Source: an uncultured Collinsella sp.
GTDB lineage: Bacteria > Actinomycetota > Coriobacteriia > Coriobacteriales > Coriobacteriaceae
Assembly: GCA_934654835.1 (NCBI GenBank)
Contig: CAKUGY010000022.1
Coordinates: forward strand, 1 to 25,104
DNA: 25,104 bases
Direction of reading: 5' to 3'
Shown: one piece after another, positions 8,114-15,603 of the stretch
How positions within the stretch are numbered: position 1 is the first letter of the stretch
How the letters are laid out: each line of letters starts with the position of its first letter
Notes under the pieces: model-generated
Databases searched by the model: none
Told to the model about the DNA's origin: nothing
The model's input: only the letters and a program-made list of their open reading frames with translations
Translations under genes and position numbers: made by a program

Positions 8114-9349
8114 TTAGGGCCTGGGCGTTCCGCAGTTGCTGCAGAACTTGCCGCCGTTTTCGCTACCGCAGTTGGGGCAGAACCACTTGGCCGGTGCCGG
8201 TGCGGGTGCGGGGCTGCCACACTCGGGGCAGAACTTGCCGGTGTTGGTGGCACCGCAGCTGCAGGTCCACGTGCCGGCCGCGGGCGCGGCGGCGGGAGCC
8301 GGTGCGGGGGCGGGTGCCGGTTGCGGGGCGGCCTGCTGCTGCGCCTGGCCGGCGGCGAACAGCTGGCTGGCGTTCATGCCGCCCATGCCGCCTGCCATGC
8401 CCATGCCCATAAAGCCGGCCATAGCACCGTTGGGGTTGGCCGCCGCGGCGCGCATCGCGTCGCTCTGGGCGCTGGCGATGTTGGCGGCTGCCATGGTGGG
8501 ATCGCGCATGACCGCGGCCTTCTGCAGGTCCTTGATCATCTGCTCGTCTTCTTGCGAGGCGGCGATGGAGTTGACGCCAAAGCTCACGATCTCGACGCCG
8601 CGCAGATCGCGCCAGTCGGCGGAGAGGACCTCGTTGAGCGCGCGGGCGAGCTCGGTGGTGTGGCCGGGGATGGCGCTGTAACGGATGCCCATCTCCGAGA
8701 TCTTGGCAAAGGCGGGCTGCAGGGCGGTGAGCAGCTCGGACTTAAGCTGGCTGTCGATCTTATCGCGCGTATAGCTGTCGGTCACGTTGCCGCACACGTT
8801 GGTATAGAACAGCAGCGGGTTGGTGATGCGGTACGAATACTCGCCGTTGCAGCGCACGGAGATATCGACGTCCAGGCCGATATTGTTGTCGACCACGCGG
8901 AAGGGCACGGGCGAGGCGGTGCCGTACTTGTTGCCGATGATCTCCTTGGTGTTGATAAAGTAGACGCGCTGGTCCTTGCCCGCGTCGCCGCCGAAGGTAA
9001 AGCGGCTGCCGATATTGGCGAAGGTCTCCTTGATGGAGTCGCCCAGGTTGCCGCTAAAGACGCTCGGCTCGCTGCCGGTGTCAAAGACAAACTCGCCGGG
9101 CTCCAGCGCGACCTCGATAATCTTGCCGTTTTGCACCACGAGCATGCCCTGGCCGTCGTTGACGGCGATGACGGAGCCGTTGGAGATGACGTTGTCCTCG
9201 CCGTGCGTATTGGAGCTGCGGCCGCCGGTGCGCTTGCTGCCCTTGCAGGCCAAGACGTCAGCGGGCATCGATTCGCAATAGATAAATTCCTTCCACTGGT
9301 CGGCCATGACGCCGCCGGCAGCTCCCAATCCAGCTTTCAAGAGTCCCAT
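8114..9349 (-). CDS. SPFH-domain protein with two C-terminal zinc ribbons (YdjI-like)
   Basis: This 411-aa protein is the last gene of a three-gene operon. Residues about 15-290 form an SPFH/band-7-like domain of the YdjI or 'virion core protein' type (start GLLKAGLGAAGGVMADQWKEFIYC). A Met/Gly/Ala-rich hinge follows (about 300-335), then an Ala/Pro-rich linker (about 340-358). Two zinc ribbons end the protein: WTCSCG..CPECG (about 361-378) and WFCPNCG..CSNCG (about 389-408). SPFH proteins form oligomeric scaffolds at membranes. AAAGGAAG lies just upstream of the ATG. In Bacillus, YdjI works with YdjG and YdjH to bring PspA to the membrane; the same architecture here suggests an envelope-stress role, but no PspA gene is in the window. 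Confidence 0.82.
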   Translation of the reverse strand: MGLLKAGLGAAGGVMADQWKEFIYCESMPADVLACKGSKRTGGRSSNTHGEDNVISNGSVIAVNDGQGMLVVQNGKIIEVALEPGEFVFDTGSEPSVFSGNLGDSIKETFANIGSRFTFGGDAGKDQRVYFINTKEIIGNKYGTASPVPFRVVDNNIGLDVDISVRCNGEYSYRITNPLLFYTNVCGNVTDSYTRDKIDSQLKSELLTALQPAFAKISEMGIRYSAIPGHTTELARALNEVLSADWRDLRGVEIVSFGVNSIAASQEDEQMIKDLQKAAVMRDPTMAAANIASAQSDAMRAAAANPNGAMAGFMGMGMAGGMGGMNASQLFAAGQAQQQAAPQPAPAPAPAPAAAPAAGTWTCSCGATNTGKFCPECGSPAPAPAPAKWFCPNCGSENGGKFCSNCGTPRP

Positions 9350-9397
9350 GGTGATCTTCCTTTCTCGTCAAAGGCCGGGTGGTATTGGTCAGAATGG

Positions 9398-10720
9398 CTA
9401 ATCGTCCTTGTTGTCCTTCATGACGACCGAGGTCTCGGTGTGGCTGAAGGTGTCGTGCTTCTCGGTCAGGTCGAGGTCGCCACAGTAGTAATCGGCGTGG
9501 GTGGCCTCGTTGGCCGTCTTGAGCTGGCCTACCAGCAACACGTCCGCGATGATCACGATGATCAGCGGTGCGACGATATTGATGAGGATGCCCTCGACAT
9601 CAAAGGTGAGGTAGTCCGGATCGAAGGCGTATTCGCCCATAAAGAGAATCTGGGAGAGAACGAATCCGATCACAAAGAACAGCACCGAGGCGATAGCGAG
9701 CTTGGGCTTGGAGCAGGGGAGCTCGCCGACCATGCGGCCGGTCTGGCCGTTCATGGCAAACAGGTAGCTCTTGCCGTTCCACGAGGTGGAGAGCATCCAG
9801 ACGGGGAACAGTGCGTAGTCGCTGTCTTCCCAGGTGTAGTCGAGCTGCTTGCTTTCGACCGTGGCGTCGTCGTATTCATCGATGACGGTCTCGCGCAGGG
9901 CCGAGATCGTGCTTTCCTCCATACGGCGCTCGGCGCGCGCCTTGCAGGTCTCGCAGTCCTCGTCGTAGCGGTTGGCGATGTAGCCGGGCATGTAGGCGAC
10001 CGAGAACGGGCGCAGCGCGTCGTAATCGAACGGCTCGATGGCGTCCATGTGGCCGTCGGGCATCTTGGACGATCCGTCGACGGGCACGCGCTCAAACGAG
10101 ATATTGCCCTTACGGTAGGCATCGTAGTGGTCGGTGGTCGTGACGGTGCGGTCGGATTCCTCGGTCACGGTCTCGTTGGTCGCGTCAAAGTACACTTCGC
10201 CGTCCACGCGGGCGCCGTAGAGCCAAAACGGCACGTAGACGCCTTGGACCTCGTCGATGTGGTTGCCGGTGACAAAGCTCTTGGGCAGCAAGATCTTGCC
10301 CTTGTAGTGCTCCTTGAGCGCGGCCATGACGTCGTCGCGCCCGAGCTTAAACGGAATGACCAGGTCGGGGGAGAAGTCGCCCGAAAGCTGACCGGGTGCC
10401 ACGGCGGGGTTGCCGCAGTACGGGCAGGTGGTAACGGCGACGGTGCCGTCCGAGACCAGCTCGGCGCCACACGACGAGCAGATATAGCCGGCGTTTTGGG
10501 CGAGCTCCTGTACCGCAGCGTCGGCCGCGGGCTTGGGTGCCGCGGCAGCTGCGTCGGCTTTGGCGTCTGCCTTGTCCTGGCGCTCGCGATACAGGGCCTC
10601 GACTTCCTCGACCTCAAAGCGTGAGTCGCAGTAGTCGCAGACGAGCTTTTGCTCGGCGCTGGCAAAGTGGAGGGGGCCGCCACACGCGGGGCACTGATAG
10701 TTGACGCTTTCGAAGGCCAT
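9398..10720 (-). CDS. Double zinc-ribbon membrane protein (YdjG-like)
   Basis: This 440-aa protein starts with a zinc ribbon (C10, C13, C28, C31) and, after an Ala/Lys-rich linker, has a second one (C81, C84, C99, C102). A long soluble region follows with another CxxC (DEDCETCKARAE). Two membrane helices lie near the C-terminus (about 340-361 and 377-400), with a 40-residue polar tail. The layout fits TFIIB-type zinc-ribbon membrane proteins such as YdjG. GGAAAGGA precedes the start. It lies between the DUF4428-like and SPFH genes with gaps of 24 and 48 nt, so the three are probably one transcript. It could anchor the SPFH protein at the membrane; that is inference. Confidence 0.8.
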   Translation of the reverse strand: MAFESVNYQCPACGGPLHFASAEQKLVCDYCDSRFEVEEVEALYRERQDKADAKADAAAAAPKPAADAAVQELAQNAGYICSSCGAELVSDGTVAVTTCPYCGNPAVAPGQLSGDFSPDLVIPFKLGRDDVMAALKEHYKGKILLPKSFVTGNHIDEVQGVYVPFWLYGARVDGEVYFDATNETVTEESDRTVTTTDHYDAYRKGNISFERVPVDGSSKMPDGHMDAIEPFDYDALRPFSVAYMPGYIANRYDEDCETCKARAERRMEESTISALRETVIDEYDDATVESKQLDYTWEDSDYALFPVWMLSTSWNGKSYLFAMNGQTGRMVGELPCSKPKLAIASVLFFVIGFVLSQILFMGEYAFDPDYLTFDVEGILINIVAPLIIVIIADVLLVGQLKTANEATHADYYCGDLDLTEKHDTFSHTETSVVMKDNKDD

Positions 10721-10744
10721 GATCGGTCCTTTCCGTGCCGAGGG

Positions 10745-11482
10745 CTATGCGCCGATGGCGCCGCCGCAGTATTCGCAGCGCCCGCTGGCATCGGGAATGG
10801 TGGTCGCGCCGCAGAAGGGGCAGGTGACCGCGGTCTTGGGGGCCTTGGCGGCCACGACGCTGTCGCGCGTCTCCTGGCGCAGCTGCACCAGCGCGTCGCG
10901 GACCTCGGTTGCCTGGCGCTTGGCCTCGCGGTACTCGATGGACCCGCGCTGTTCGATGGTGGAGTCGTTCACGCGCAGGTCGATCTCGGTAAAGTACGGG
11001 GTGTTGACGTGGATGGTCAGGTTAAAGTCGTAATCCAGGTCGTAGCGCGGCGGGTCGTAGCTCTTGCGCTCGCCGTCCTTGGTCTCGCGATAGATCTCGG
11101 TGCGGTGCTCGTCGATATCCATATCGCAGCCAAGTACCTGCGAAAACTCGATGATGTCGGGATTGGCGTCGCGCCAGCGCGTCTGCGAGGTAATGATCAG
11201 CAGCCCCGCATCCTCGTCGAGCATGATGTTGGTGCGCCCGGCAGAAAGCGTGCGCGTGGGATTGAACGACGCCAGGCGCTCGGCATTGGCCTCACGATAG
11301 GCGAGCTGCTCGCGGATGTCGTCCGCGGTGCTGGAGCGATAGCCGCCAAAGAAGGGGGAGAGCTTGCCGACGCACTCTTTGCACAGGTAGCCTTCGTTGA
11401 TTTTGGTCTTTCCCAAAAGTCCCAGCTCGGTACCGCAAATCGCGCACTCTTTCTTCTCGAACATCTTGTCAAAGAAGCCCAT
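10745..11482 (-). CDS. DUF4428-like zinc-ribbon protein
   Basis: This 245-aa cytoplasmic protein begins with a treble-clef-like zinc site typical of DUF4428 (C13, C16, C34, C37, in ECAICGTELGLLGK..LCKEC). The middle (about 75-185) is beta-rich and may be a PH-like domain. A helical stretch (185-210) leads to a C-terminal zinc ribbon (C221, C224, C236, C239). GGGAGG lies seven bases before the ATG. It is the first gene of the operon. No enzymatic residues are evident; an adaptor role in the membrane-associated zinc-ribbon complex is inferred from its neighbours. Confidence 0.8.
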   Translation of the reverse strand: MGFFDKMFEKKECAICGTELGLLGKTKINEGYLCKECVGKLSPFFGGYRSSTADDIREQLAYREANAERLASFNPTRTLSAGRTNIMLDEDAGLLIITSQTRWRDANPDIIEFSQVLGCDMDIDEHRTEIYRETKDGERKSYDPPRYDLDYDFNLTIHVNTPYFTEIDLRVNDSTIEQRGSIEYREAKRQATEVRDALVQLRQETRDSVVAAKAPKTAVTCPFCGATTIPDASGRCEYCGGAIGA

Positions 11483-11611
11483 GGCTGCCTCCCATCAACT
11501 GGTAGCGTGTGTCACTTTTGATGATGGGTGAGCGCGCGATCTTTCACGATACCCAGACGGCTCAACGAGTCTCCACAACTGGGACACATGGCCCATTTTT
11601 CATCCACAAAT

Positions 11612-11680
11612 AAGTTGCGGTGAAATACGGTCTGATTCCAGTCTTTTCGGCTGCAAACAGTCCGTATTCCACCGCAACTT
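11612..11680. repeat. Family B palindromic repeat, copy 1
   Basis: Two 23-nt arms (11612-11634 and 11658-11680) match at 21 of 23 positions and begin AAGTTGCGGTG. The outer 15-16 nt of each arm are shared with the element at 18642-18708, while the inner stem bases differ but still pair. The loop is 23 nt. Confidence 0.85.
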
Positions 11681-11731
11681 TTAGGTTGGCTATCCGAAGC
11701 TGGCTGCCTTGAGCCGCAAATCCTATCGTTC

Positions 11732-11891
11732 GCCACGAAATGGGCCTATCTACTACGTTTTGGCGATTACCCTCGACCATACTGAAATCTGAAAAATCAA
11801 AACCGCAGGTAGACGGCTTGTCGAATTTTCGAAAACGCTGCTATGGTCGACCCCTGCGGGCAAAACGTAGTAGATGGGCCGTTTTCGTGGC
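11732..11891. repeat. Family C long inverted repeat (about 160 nt)
   Basis: Terminal 31-nt arms (11732-11762 and 11861-11891) pair at 28 of 31 positions; shared cores are GCCACGAAA and ATCTACTACGTTTTG. A second nested stem (11774-11780 with 11843-11849) lies inside. No ORF of note is present. It is the size and shape of a MITE or a large structured RNA. No target-site duplication was evident. Confidence 0.75.
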
Positions 11892-11910
11892 TCGGCGCCA
11901 GACCAGTCAT

Positions 11911-11982
11911 TTTGGGACGGGGCTTTTTTGACTACTTTTGCCTAGCCGGCTGCTAGGGTAGTTAAAAAAGCCCCGTCCCAAA
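11911..11982. repeat. Family D hairpin, probable bidirectional terminator
   Basis: Arms of 25 nt (11911-11935 and 11958-11982) match at 24 of 25 positions, containing GGGACGGGGC plus a T6 tract and its complement. A nested 6-bp stem (11941-11946 with 11952-11957) continues the helix after a 5-nt bulge. It starts 18 nt past the stop of the minus-strand DUF1593 gene and has T-runs on both strands, so it can terminate transcription from either side. Confidence 0.8.
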
Positions 11983-11999
11983 TTAGTTACATTTGCCTG

Positions 12000-13511
12000 T
12001 TATGCGACGGTGATGGCGACCTGGGCGTAGCGGGTCGTCGGGCGCTCGGCACGCGTTTTAACGCTGAGCGTGAGCACGAATCGGTCGCTGGGTTGCGCGT
12101 CGGCAGGCACGGTAAAGGCAGTGTCCAGGGCACATTCTTGCCAAAGCGACAAATCCTGGGAGCCTGCGTAGCTTGTCGGTCCCATGGCGACATCCCAGCG
12201 TGCGTCGAAACCTGCGCCATCGGGGTCGACGACGGTTGCCGCCAGGGCAACGCGCTCTCCAACCGCGGCTTCACGGTCGTCCGTAGCCTCAACAACATGT
12301 GCCGGATGCGAGCATGCCTCGGGTGCTGCGTCGCACCACTGCGCACGGGCGGCGAAGTCCTCTTGATAGCTCCGCAGGTAGGGATTGGGGTTGCCGTCCA
12401 CCGGCGTTCCCATGGCGGCAAAACCGGCGGGCGCATCCGAGTCGGGATGCCCGTCAAGGAACATGCGGCCGAGCAACGTGTCAAAGTCGCGGTTATCGAT
12501 GCCGCGCAGGCCAAACGGCAGTAGCGGAATATAGGTCATGCTATCGCCCTCGGCCATAAAATCGCCGCGCTCAAACTGCATTGCGGGCATGCCTTCCAAG
12601 CCCCAATCCAAGCGGGCATGCTTGCCAAACTGGAATCGCTCGGGCTCGTTTTCGTACACCTTGCCATCGCCATAGAGCATGTAGCGCGCCATAAGGGGGC
12701 CGTTGCCTTGGGTGAGGTTCTGTGCAGGCCAGGGAGCCTGAAACAACGGCAGCGTATCGGGCTGAGCCATCTTGGCATCAACGTAGCCGCCGTACATATA
12801 GGGCACGCACCAAAAGATGAGCTCGGGAAAAAGCTCGCGCCCATGGTCGAGCCAAGAATTGTCCTGCCCCACACCATCGGCAACGCCCATCACGCGCACC
12901 TTCTGATAGACACGCTGCTGCACAGAGGGCCATTCAGGCGTATCGCGATAGCGCTCAGCAATACTCATAAGCGCACGAACGATCGTATTCATACCGCCCC
13001 AGCTGAGCAGCCAAAGCGTACGCGGGTCATCATCCAAAATCGCTTGAGCAATCACGCGCGAACCTTCAGTCTCCTCGCGCACATCGCCCTCAAAGGCAAC
13101 ATTCCCAACAAAGGTACGCTCAATCATCTGAGCAGGCGAGGGAAACGGCGGCTCACCGGCAGCGGCGGCATTCGCCTGCAGCTGAGGCCAAGCCTGGGCA
13201 TATTCATTACTCCAGAGACTCTCAATCCAATGCTCAGGAAACGGTCGATACTCACGAAGCTCCCCAGCCAGCGGATCAGGCTCATGGGGCACAACATCCC
13301 ACTCATAAGAGCGACGCCCTTTGGTCCGCCAATGCGAATTCACCTCACCGAGCGTATGCACGCCATCCCCAAGAAAGTGATACTGCGAAGCCGTATACAC
13401 CACAGCCTGCACATCAAGCACATTAAGATACAGAGCCAAATGAACGAGCGAGTTCATATCATCGACTTCCATATCAGTAGTAACAATTATCCGAGTCAAC
13501 TCTTGGGACAT
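12000..13511 (-). CDS. DUF1593 nucleoside-hydrolase-like protein (Sde0182 type)
   Basis: This 503-aa protein starts with a nucleoside-hydrolase-like motif, TTDMEVDD (11-18), whose acidic residues would bind a metal. The N-terminal domain (about 1-330) matches the DUF1593 family (LLSWGGMNTIVRAL near 168). The C-terminal part (about 400-503) is an Ig-like beta domain resembling the partner domain of Sde0182-type 'cellulose-binding' proteins. No signal peptide is visible, so it seems cytoplasmic. GGAG lies seven bases before the ATG. The first third uses many T-ending codons (CAT, TAT, GAT, CTT) while the end of the gene uses the GC-rich pattern of the neighbours. The substrate is unknown; a nucleoside or glycoside hydrolase role is inferred from the fold. 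It lies downstream of the esterase gene on the same strand but is separated from it by a strong hairpin. Confidence 0.82.
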   Translation of the reverse strand: MSQELTRIIVTTDMEVDDMNSLVHLALYLNVLDVQAVVYTASQYHFLGDGVHTLGEVNSHWRTKGRRSYEWDVVPHEPDPLAGELREYRPFPEHWIESLWSNEYAQAWPQLQANAAAAGEPPFPSPAQMIERTFVGNVAFEGDVREETEGSRVIAQAILDDDPRTLWLLSWGGMNTIVRALMSIAERYRDTPEWPSVQQRVYQKVRVMGVADGVGQDNSWLDHGRELFPELIFWCVPYMYGGYVDAKMAQPDTLPLFQAPWPAQNLTQGNGPLMARYMLYGDGKVYENEPERFQFGKHARLDWGLEGMPAMQFERGDFMAEGDSMTYIPLLPFGLRGIDNRDFDTLLGRMFLDGHPDSDAPAGFAAMGTPVDGNPNPYLRSYQEDFAARAQWCDAAPEACSHPAHVVEATDDREAAVGERVALAATVVDPDGAGFDARWDVAMGPTSYAGSQDLSLWQECALDTAFTVPADAQPSDRFVLTLSVKTRAERPTTRYAQVAITVA

Positions 13512-13640
13512 AAGAAAGCTCCAACCAAAATCATTTCAGCCAGTTACGCGCAAGGCAAGACGGGACCCCACGCCCTCATCGCCGTCAACCCGGCGGCCCG
13601 CTAGAAGCGCTCGTCCAGGGTCCACAGCAACGTCAACGCA

Positions 13641-13762
13641 GCGGGGACCGGGGCTTAGTTTTGCAAACATTCCACAGGGGGCATGGGTCGGCGCAGCGCG
13701 AAGCGCAAAGCGCCGGCCCATGCATGCCCGAGGACGTTTGCAAAACTAAGCCCCGGTCCCCG
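13641..13762. repeat. Family E long hairpin, probable terminator of the esterase gene
   Basis: Arms of 28 nt (13641-13668 and 13735-13762) are perfectly complementary, starting GCGGGGACCGGGGCTTAG. A nested 14-bp stem with one G-T pair (13681-13694 with 13710-13723) encloses a small GCGC-GAA-GCGC hairpin. It lies 12 nt past the stop of the minus-strand esterase gene. The outer sequence resembles family D (GGGACGGGGC), suggesting a related origin. Confidence 0.8.
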
Positions 13763-13774
13763 CGTCGGGAAAGA

Positions 13775-15112
13775 TTACCTGTCGACCCTGGCCGACCACT
13801 CCCAGCAGCCCACCGGCTCGCCGTCGATGAGTACGTTGCCCCCGTCGATGTCTTGATAACACAGGTCGTTGAATTGGTGGATCCACACGCCGTGGTTGAA
13901 CGTCTTCTTGGGCGAACCGTCGGCCTCGCGGTAGCGCCCGGTCAGGTCCTCGACATGGCTAAAGTACGTGAGGTGCACGTTGGCGCCGGCAGCGCGCAGG
14001 CGCGCCGTGAGCGGCAGCACGGTCTCCTGCGGGGCCACGAGCTCGTCGCCCTTGGAGTGCGTAAACCACAGCGGCGTCTTTGCAAGGGCGGCGACATCCT
14101 CGTCCGTGGCGTTGTACCACGGCGCGCAGCAGGGAAGGCCCGCGGCGAAGAAATCGGGGTAGTCGGCGCACAGGCGCAGCGTCATAAAGCCGCCGTTGGA
14201 AAGGCCGGCGACCACGATGCGGTCGGTGTCGATGCGGTCGGCATGCTCGGCGACAAACTCATCGATGAGCGCCTTAATGACGGGGGAGTAGATACTCTGG
14301 TTGGAGTGGCCGAGCTGCTCGACGCCGTTGTCCATCCAAAACGTGGGCGACTGCGGCACGAGCACCCAGGCAAAGCCGCCAAAGTAGCGCTGGATCTGCG
14401 CCTGACTGATGGCCGTCACGCGATTGCCGATATAGGCGCGCGTGGCACCCTCGCCCTGCGTGGAGCCCTTGCCCTCGCCGGCGCCGTGCAGGTACACCAC
14501 GAGCGGAGCCTTCTGGGGCACGACCGTGGCCTCGGGCGCAAAGGGATTGAAGCATGCAGAGTCCTCGGCCTTAAAGCTCGGCTCAAAGAAGCCGTACTCA
14601 AGCGCGATGCCATTGACGGCGGTCTTTTGCGTGGCGTTGCTCCAGCCTTTGAGCGCAGGGCAGATGTCGCCGCGGCAGGCGTCAAAGACCAGACCGCAGG
14701 TGGGGTCGTCGCCGTCGTTGCCGGGAAGGGCTGCGAGCTGCGTGATGCGCAGCTGGTCGTCGAGCATGCGTGAGCCCATCACGCCGCCCTCGATGGTCTT
14801 GGTCAGGCGCTGCTCGGCGACCTCGAGTGCCACATGGGTACCAAAGGCGAGCTTGCGGCCGTTTTCGTCGCACGGATAGGCGGCGAGTACGTCGACGTAG
14901 CCCACGGAAGGCGCGGCATGGCCGGCGCCGCGCTCTTTGCGCATCAGGACCTCGCCCGAGCGCTCGTGGCGCTCTACATATATATGGAAGGAGTGCGGGT
15001 CGATGTCGTTGGCACGCGCGGTGCAGGGCAGATCGAGTACTACCTTGCTGATCCAGGGGCCAAAATCGCCCAACGAGGTGACGGTTGCATAGGTACATGA
15101 TTTGAGTTCCAT
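13775..15112 (-). CDS. Alpha/beta-hydrolase, esterase or prolyl-oligopeptidase-like
   Basis: This 445-aa protein has an N-terminal accessory domain (about 1-170) and a C-terminal alpha/beta-hydrolase. The oxyanion-hole strand is VVYLHGAGEG (205-214). The nucleophile elbow is GLSNGG with S305. The acid is probably D356 (HSKGDELVAP), and the base H407 or H412 (FNHGVWIHQF). This layout is common in carbohydrate esterases and in peptidases annotated as prolyl oligopeptidase family. There is no signal peptide. AGGGAGG precedes the start. It is transcribed away from the PTS gene across an AT-rich region with palindromic operators, so shared control is likely. Removal of acyl groups from plant-derived glycosides would fit the neighbours but is not proven. 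Confidence 0.8.
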   Translation of the reverse strand: MELKSCTYATVTSLGDFGPWISKVVLDLPCTARANDIDPHSFHIYVERHERSGEVLMRKERGAGHAAPSVGYVDVLAAYPCDENGRKLAFGTHVALEVAEQRLTKTIEGGVMGSRMLDDQLRITQLAALPGNDGDDPTCGLVFDACRGDICPALKGWSNATQKTAVNGIALEYGFFEPSFKAEDSACFNPFAPEATVVPQKAPLVVYLHGAGEGKGSTQGEGATRAYIGNRVTAISQAQIQRYFGGFAWVLVPQSPTFWMDNGVEQLGHSNQSIYSPVIKALIDEFVAEHADRIDTDRIVVAGLSNGGFMTLRLCADYPDFFAAGLPCCAPWYNATDEDVAALAKTPLWFTHSKGDELVAPQETVLPLTARLRAAGANVHLTYFSHVEDLTGRYREADGSPKKTFNHGVWIHQFNDLCYQDIDGGNVLIDGEPVGCWEWSARVDR

Positions 15113-15163
15113 GGACTGCCTCCCTTTGCGCCGCGAGTAGTAAACAATTGCGGCAAGACAATT

Positions 15164-15175
15164 TAAACATGTTTA
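15164..15175. promoter_or_regulatory. Palindromic operator near the esterase start
   Basis: TAAACATGTTTA is a perfect 12-bp palindrome about 50 nt upstream of the minus-strand esterase start. Its half site matches the palindrome at 15244-15261, with a centre two bases shorter. Confidence 0.5.
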
Positions 15176-15243
15176 GTGTAATGCAGAATTGCTGAACTTG
15201 CAGGTGAACTCGGTAAAAGGTCAAATTGAACATGCAATGAACT

Positions 15244-15261
15244 ACTAAACATATGTTTAGT
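15244..15261. promoter_or_regulatory. 18-bp perfect palindromic operator
   Basis: ACTAAACATATGTTTAGT is perfectly self-complementary over 18 bp, as expected for a dimeric repressor. It lies about 130 nt upstream of the esterase gene and about 340 nt upstream of the PTS gene. Confidence 0.55.
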
Positions 15262-15432
15262 GGCATCTAACAGGGGTTTTGTTGATGGGCAAACAAGACG
15301 TAGAGGTGCTAATTAAAGTAAAAGCCCACGTAGATGTGCATTTCGAAATGAACCACCCAATATGCGACACACTAACATTCAATTACGTTCACCCCCGATT
15401 TCCTACCGTTCACCGGACGGCAAACGGCAAAA

Positions 15433-15462
15433 TTGCCACAATTTAGACGTTCCGTGTAAACT
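15433..15462 (+). promoter_or_regulatory. Candidate promoter 1 of the PTS gene
   Basis: TTGCCA (15433-15438) and TAAACT (15457-15462) are separated by 18 bp, a reasonable sigma-70 pair. The -10 overlaps one of the GTAAAC half sites, so a bound repressor would block it. Confidence 0.4.
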
Positions 15463-15468
15463 AAAGCC

Positions 15469-15497
15469 TGTAAACGTTCAGTAAACACAATGTTTAC
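15469..15497. promoter_or_regulatory. Cre-like site and phased GTAAAC operator
   Basis: TGTAAACGTTCAGT (15469-15482) matches 12 of 14 positions of the LacI/CcpA-type cre consensus. It runs into an inverted pair GTAAAC-ACAAT-GTTTAC (15481-15497). The half sites at 15470, 15481 and 15492 are exactly 11 bp apart, about one helical turn. Confidence 0.45.
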
Positions 15498-15533
15498 GAC
15501 AGCGTATCCAAGGGTTCGGCAGCCGTAAGGGGT

Positions 15534-15539
15534 TATAGT
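15534..15539 (+). promoter_or_regulatory. Candidate -10 of promoter 2 of the PTS gene
   Basis: TATAGT is a good -10 box just downstream of the operator cluster; no clear -35 is seen. It would give a leader of about 55-60 nt containing a 7-bp hairpin (15555-15561 with 15574-15580). Confidence 0.35.
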
Positions 15540-15603
15540 CGCCGAGCCAAAGGCGTGCCTACGCCCAAACGAGTAGGCACACGATGATATGGGGAGGGGT
15601 CCC

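Larger units (their letters stand above)
11483..11999. other. Gene-free stretch filled with palindromic elements
   Basis: These 517 bases lie between the start of the zinc-ribbon operon and the end of the DUF1593 gene, both on the minus strand. I see no credible gene. Three unrelated long palindromes (11612-11680, 11732-11891, 11911-11982) occupy most of it. The remaining 11483-11611 should hold the promoter of the zinc-ribbon operon, but I could not pick convincing -35/-10 boxes. Confidence 0.7.
15113..15603. promoter_or_regulatory. AT-rich divergent control region of the esterase and PTS genes
   Basis: This 491-nt stretch is clearly richer in A/T than its surroundings and has no credible gene. 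It holds two perfect palindromes built on TAAACA/TGTTTA and five GTAAAC half sites (15140, 15456, 15470, 15481, and inverted at 15492). It also contains candidate promoters for the plus-strand PTS gene and a short leader hairpin. No regulator gene lies next to it, so the controlling protein must be encoded elsewhere. Confidence 0.65.

Noticed and set aside
8024..10624. 866-aa open frame on the plus strand over the zinc-ribbon/SPFH operon
   Set aside because: Low-complexity Gly/Val/Asp composition, no recognisable domain, and it runs through two real genes with good zinc motifs on the other strand.
11512..11780. Short minus-strand open frames in the gene-free stretch
   Set aside because: They cross family B and C palindromes, have no ribosome binding site and show no domain.
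13661..14773. 370-aa plus-strand open frame over the esterase gene
   Set aside because: It begins inside the family E hairpin and lies opposite a gene with a complete catalytic triad.
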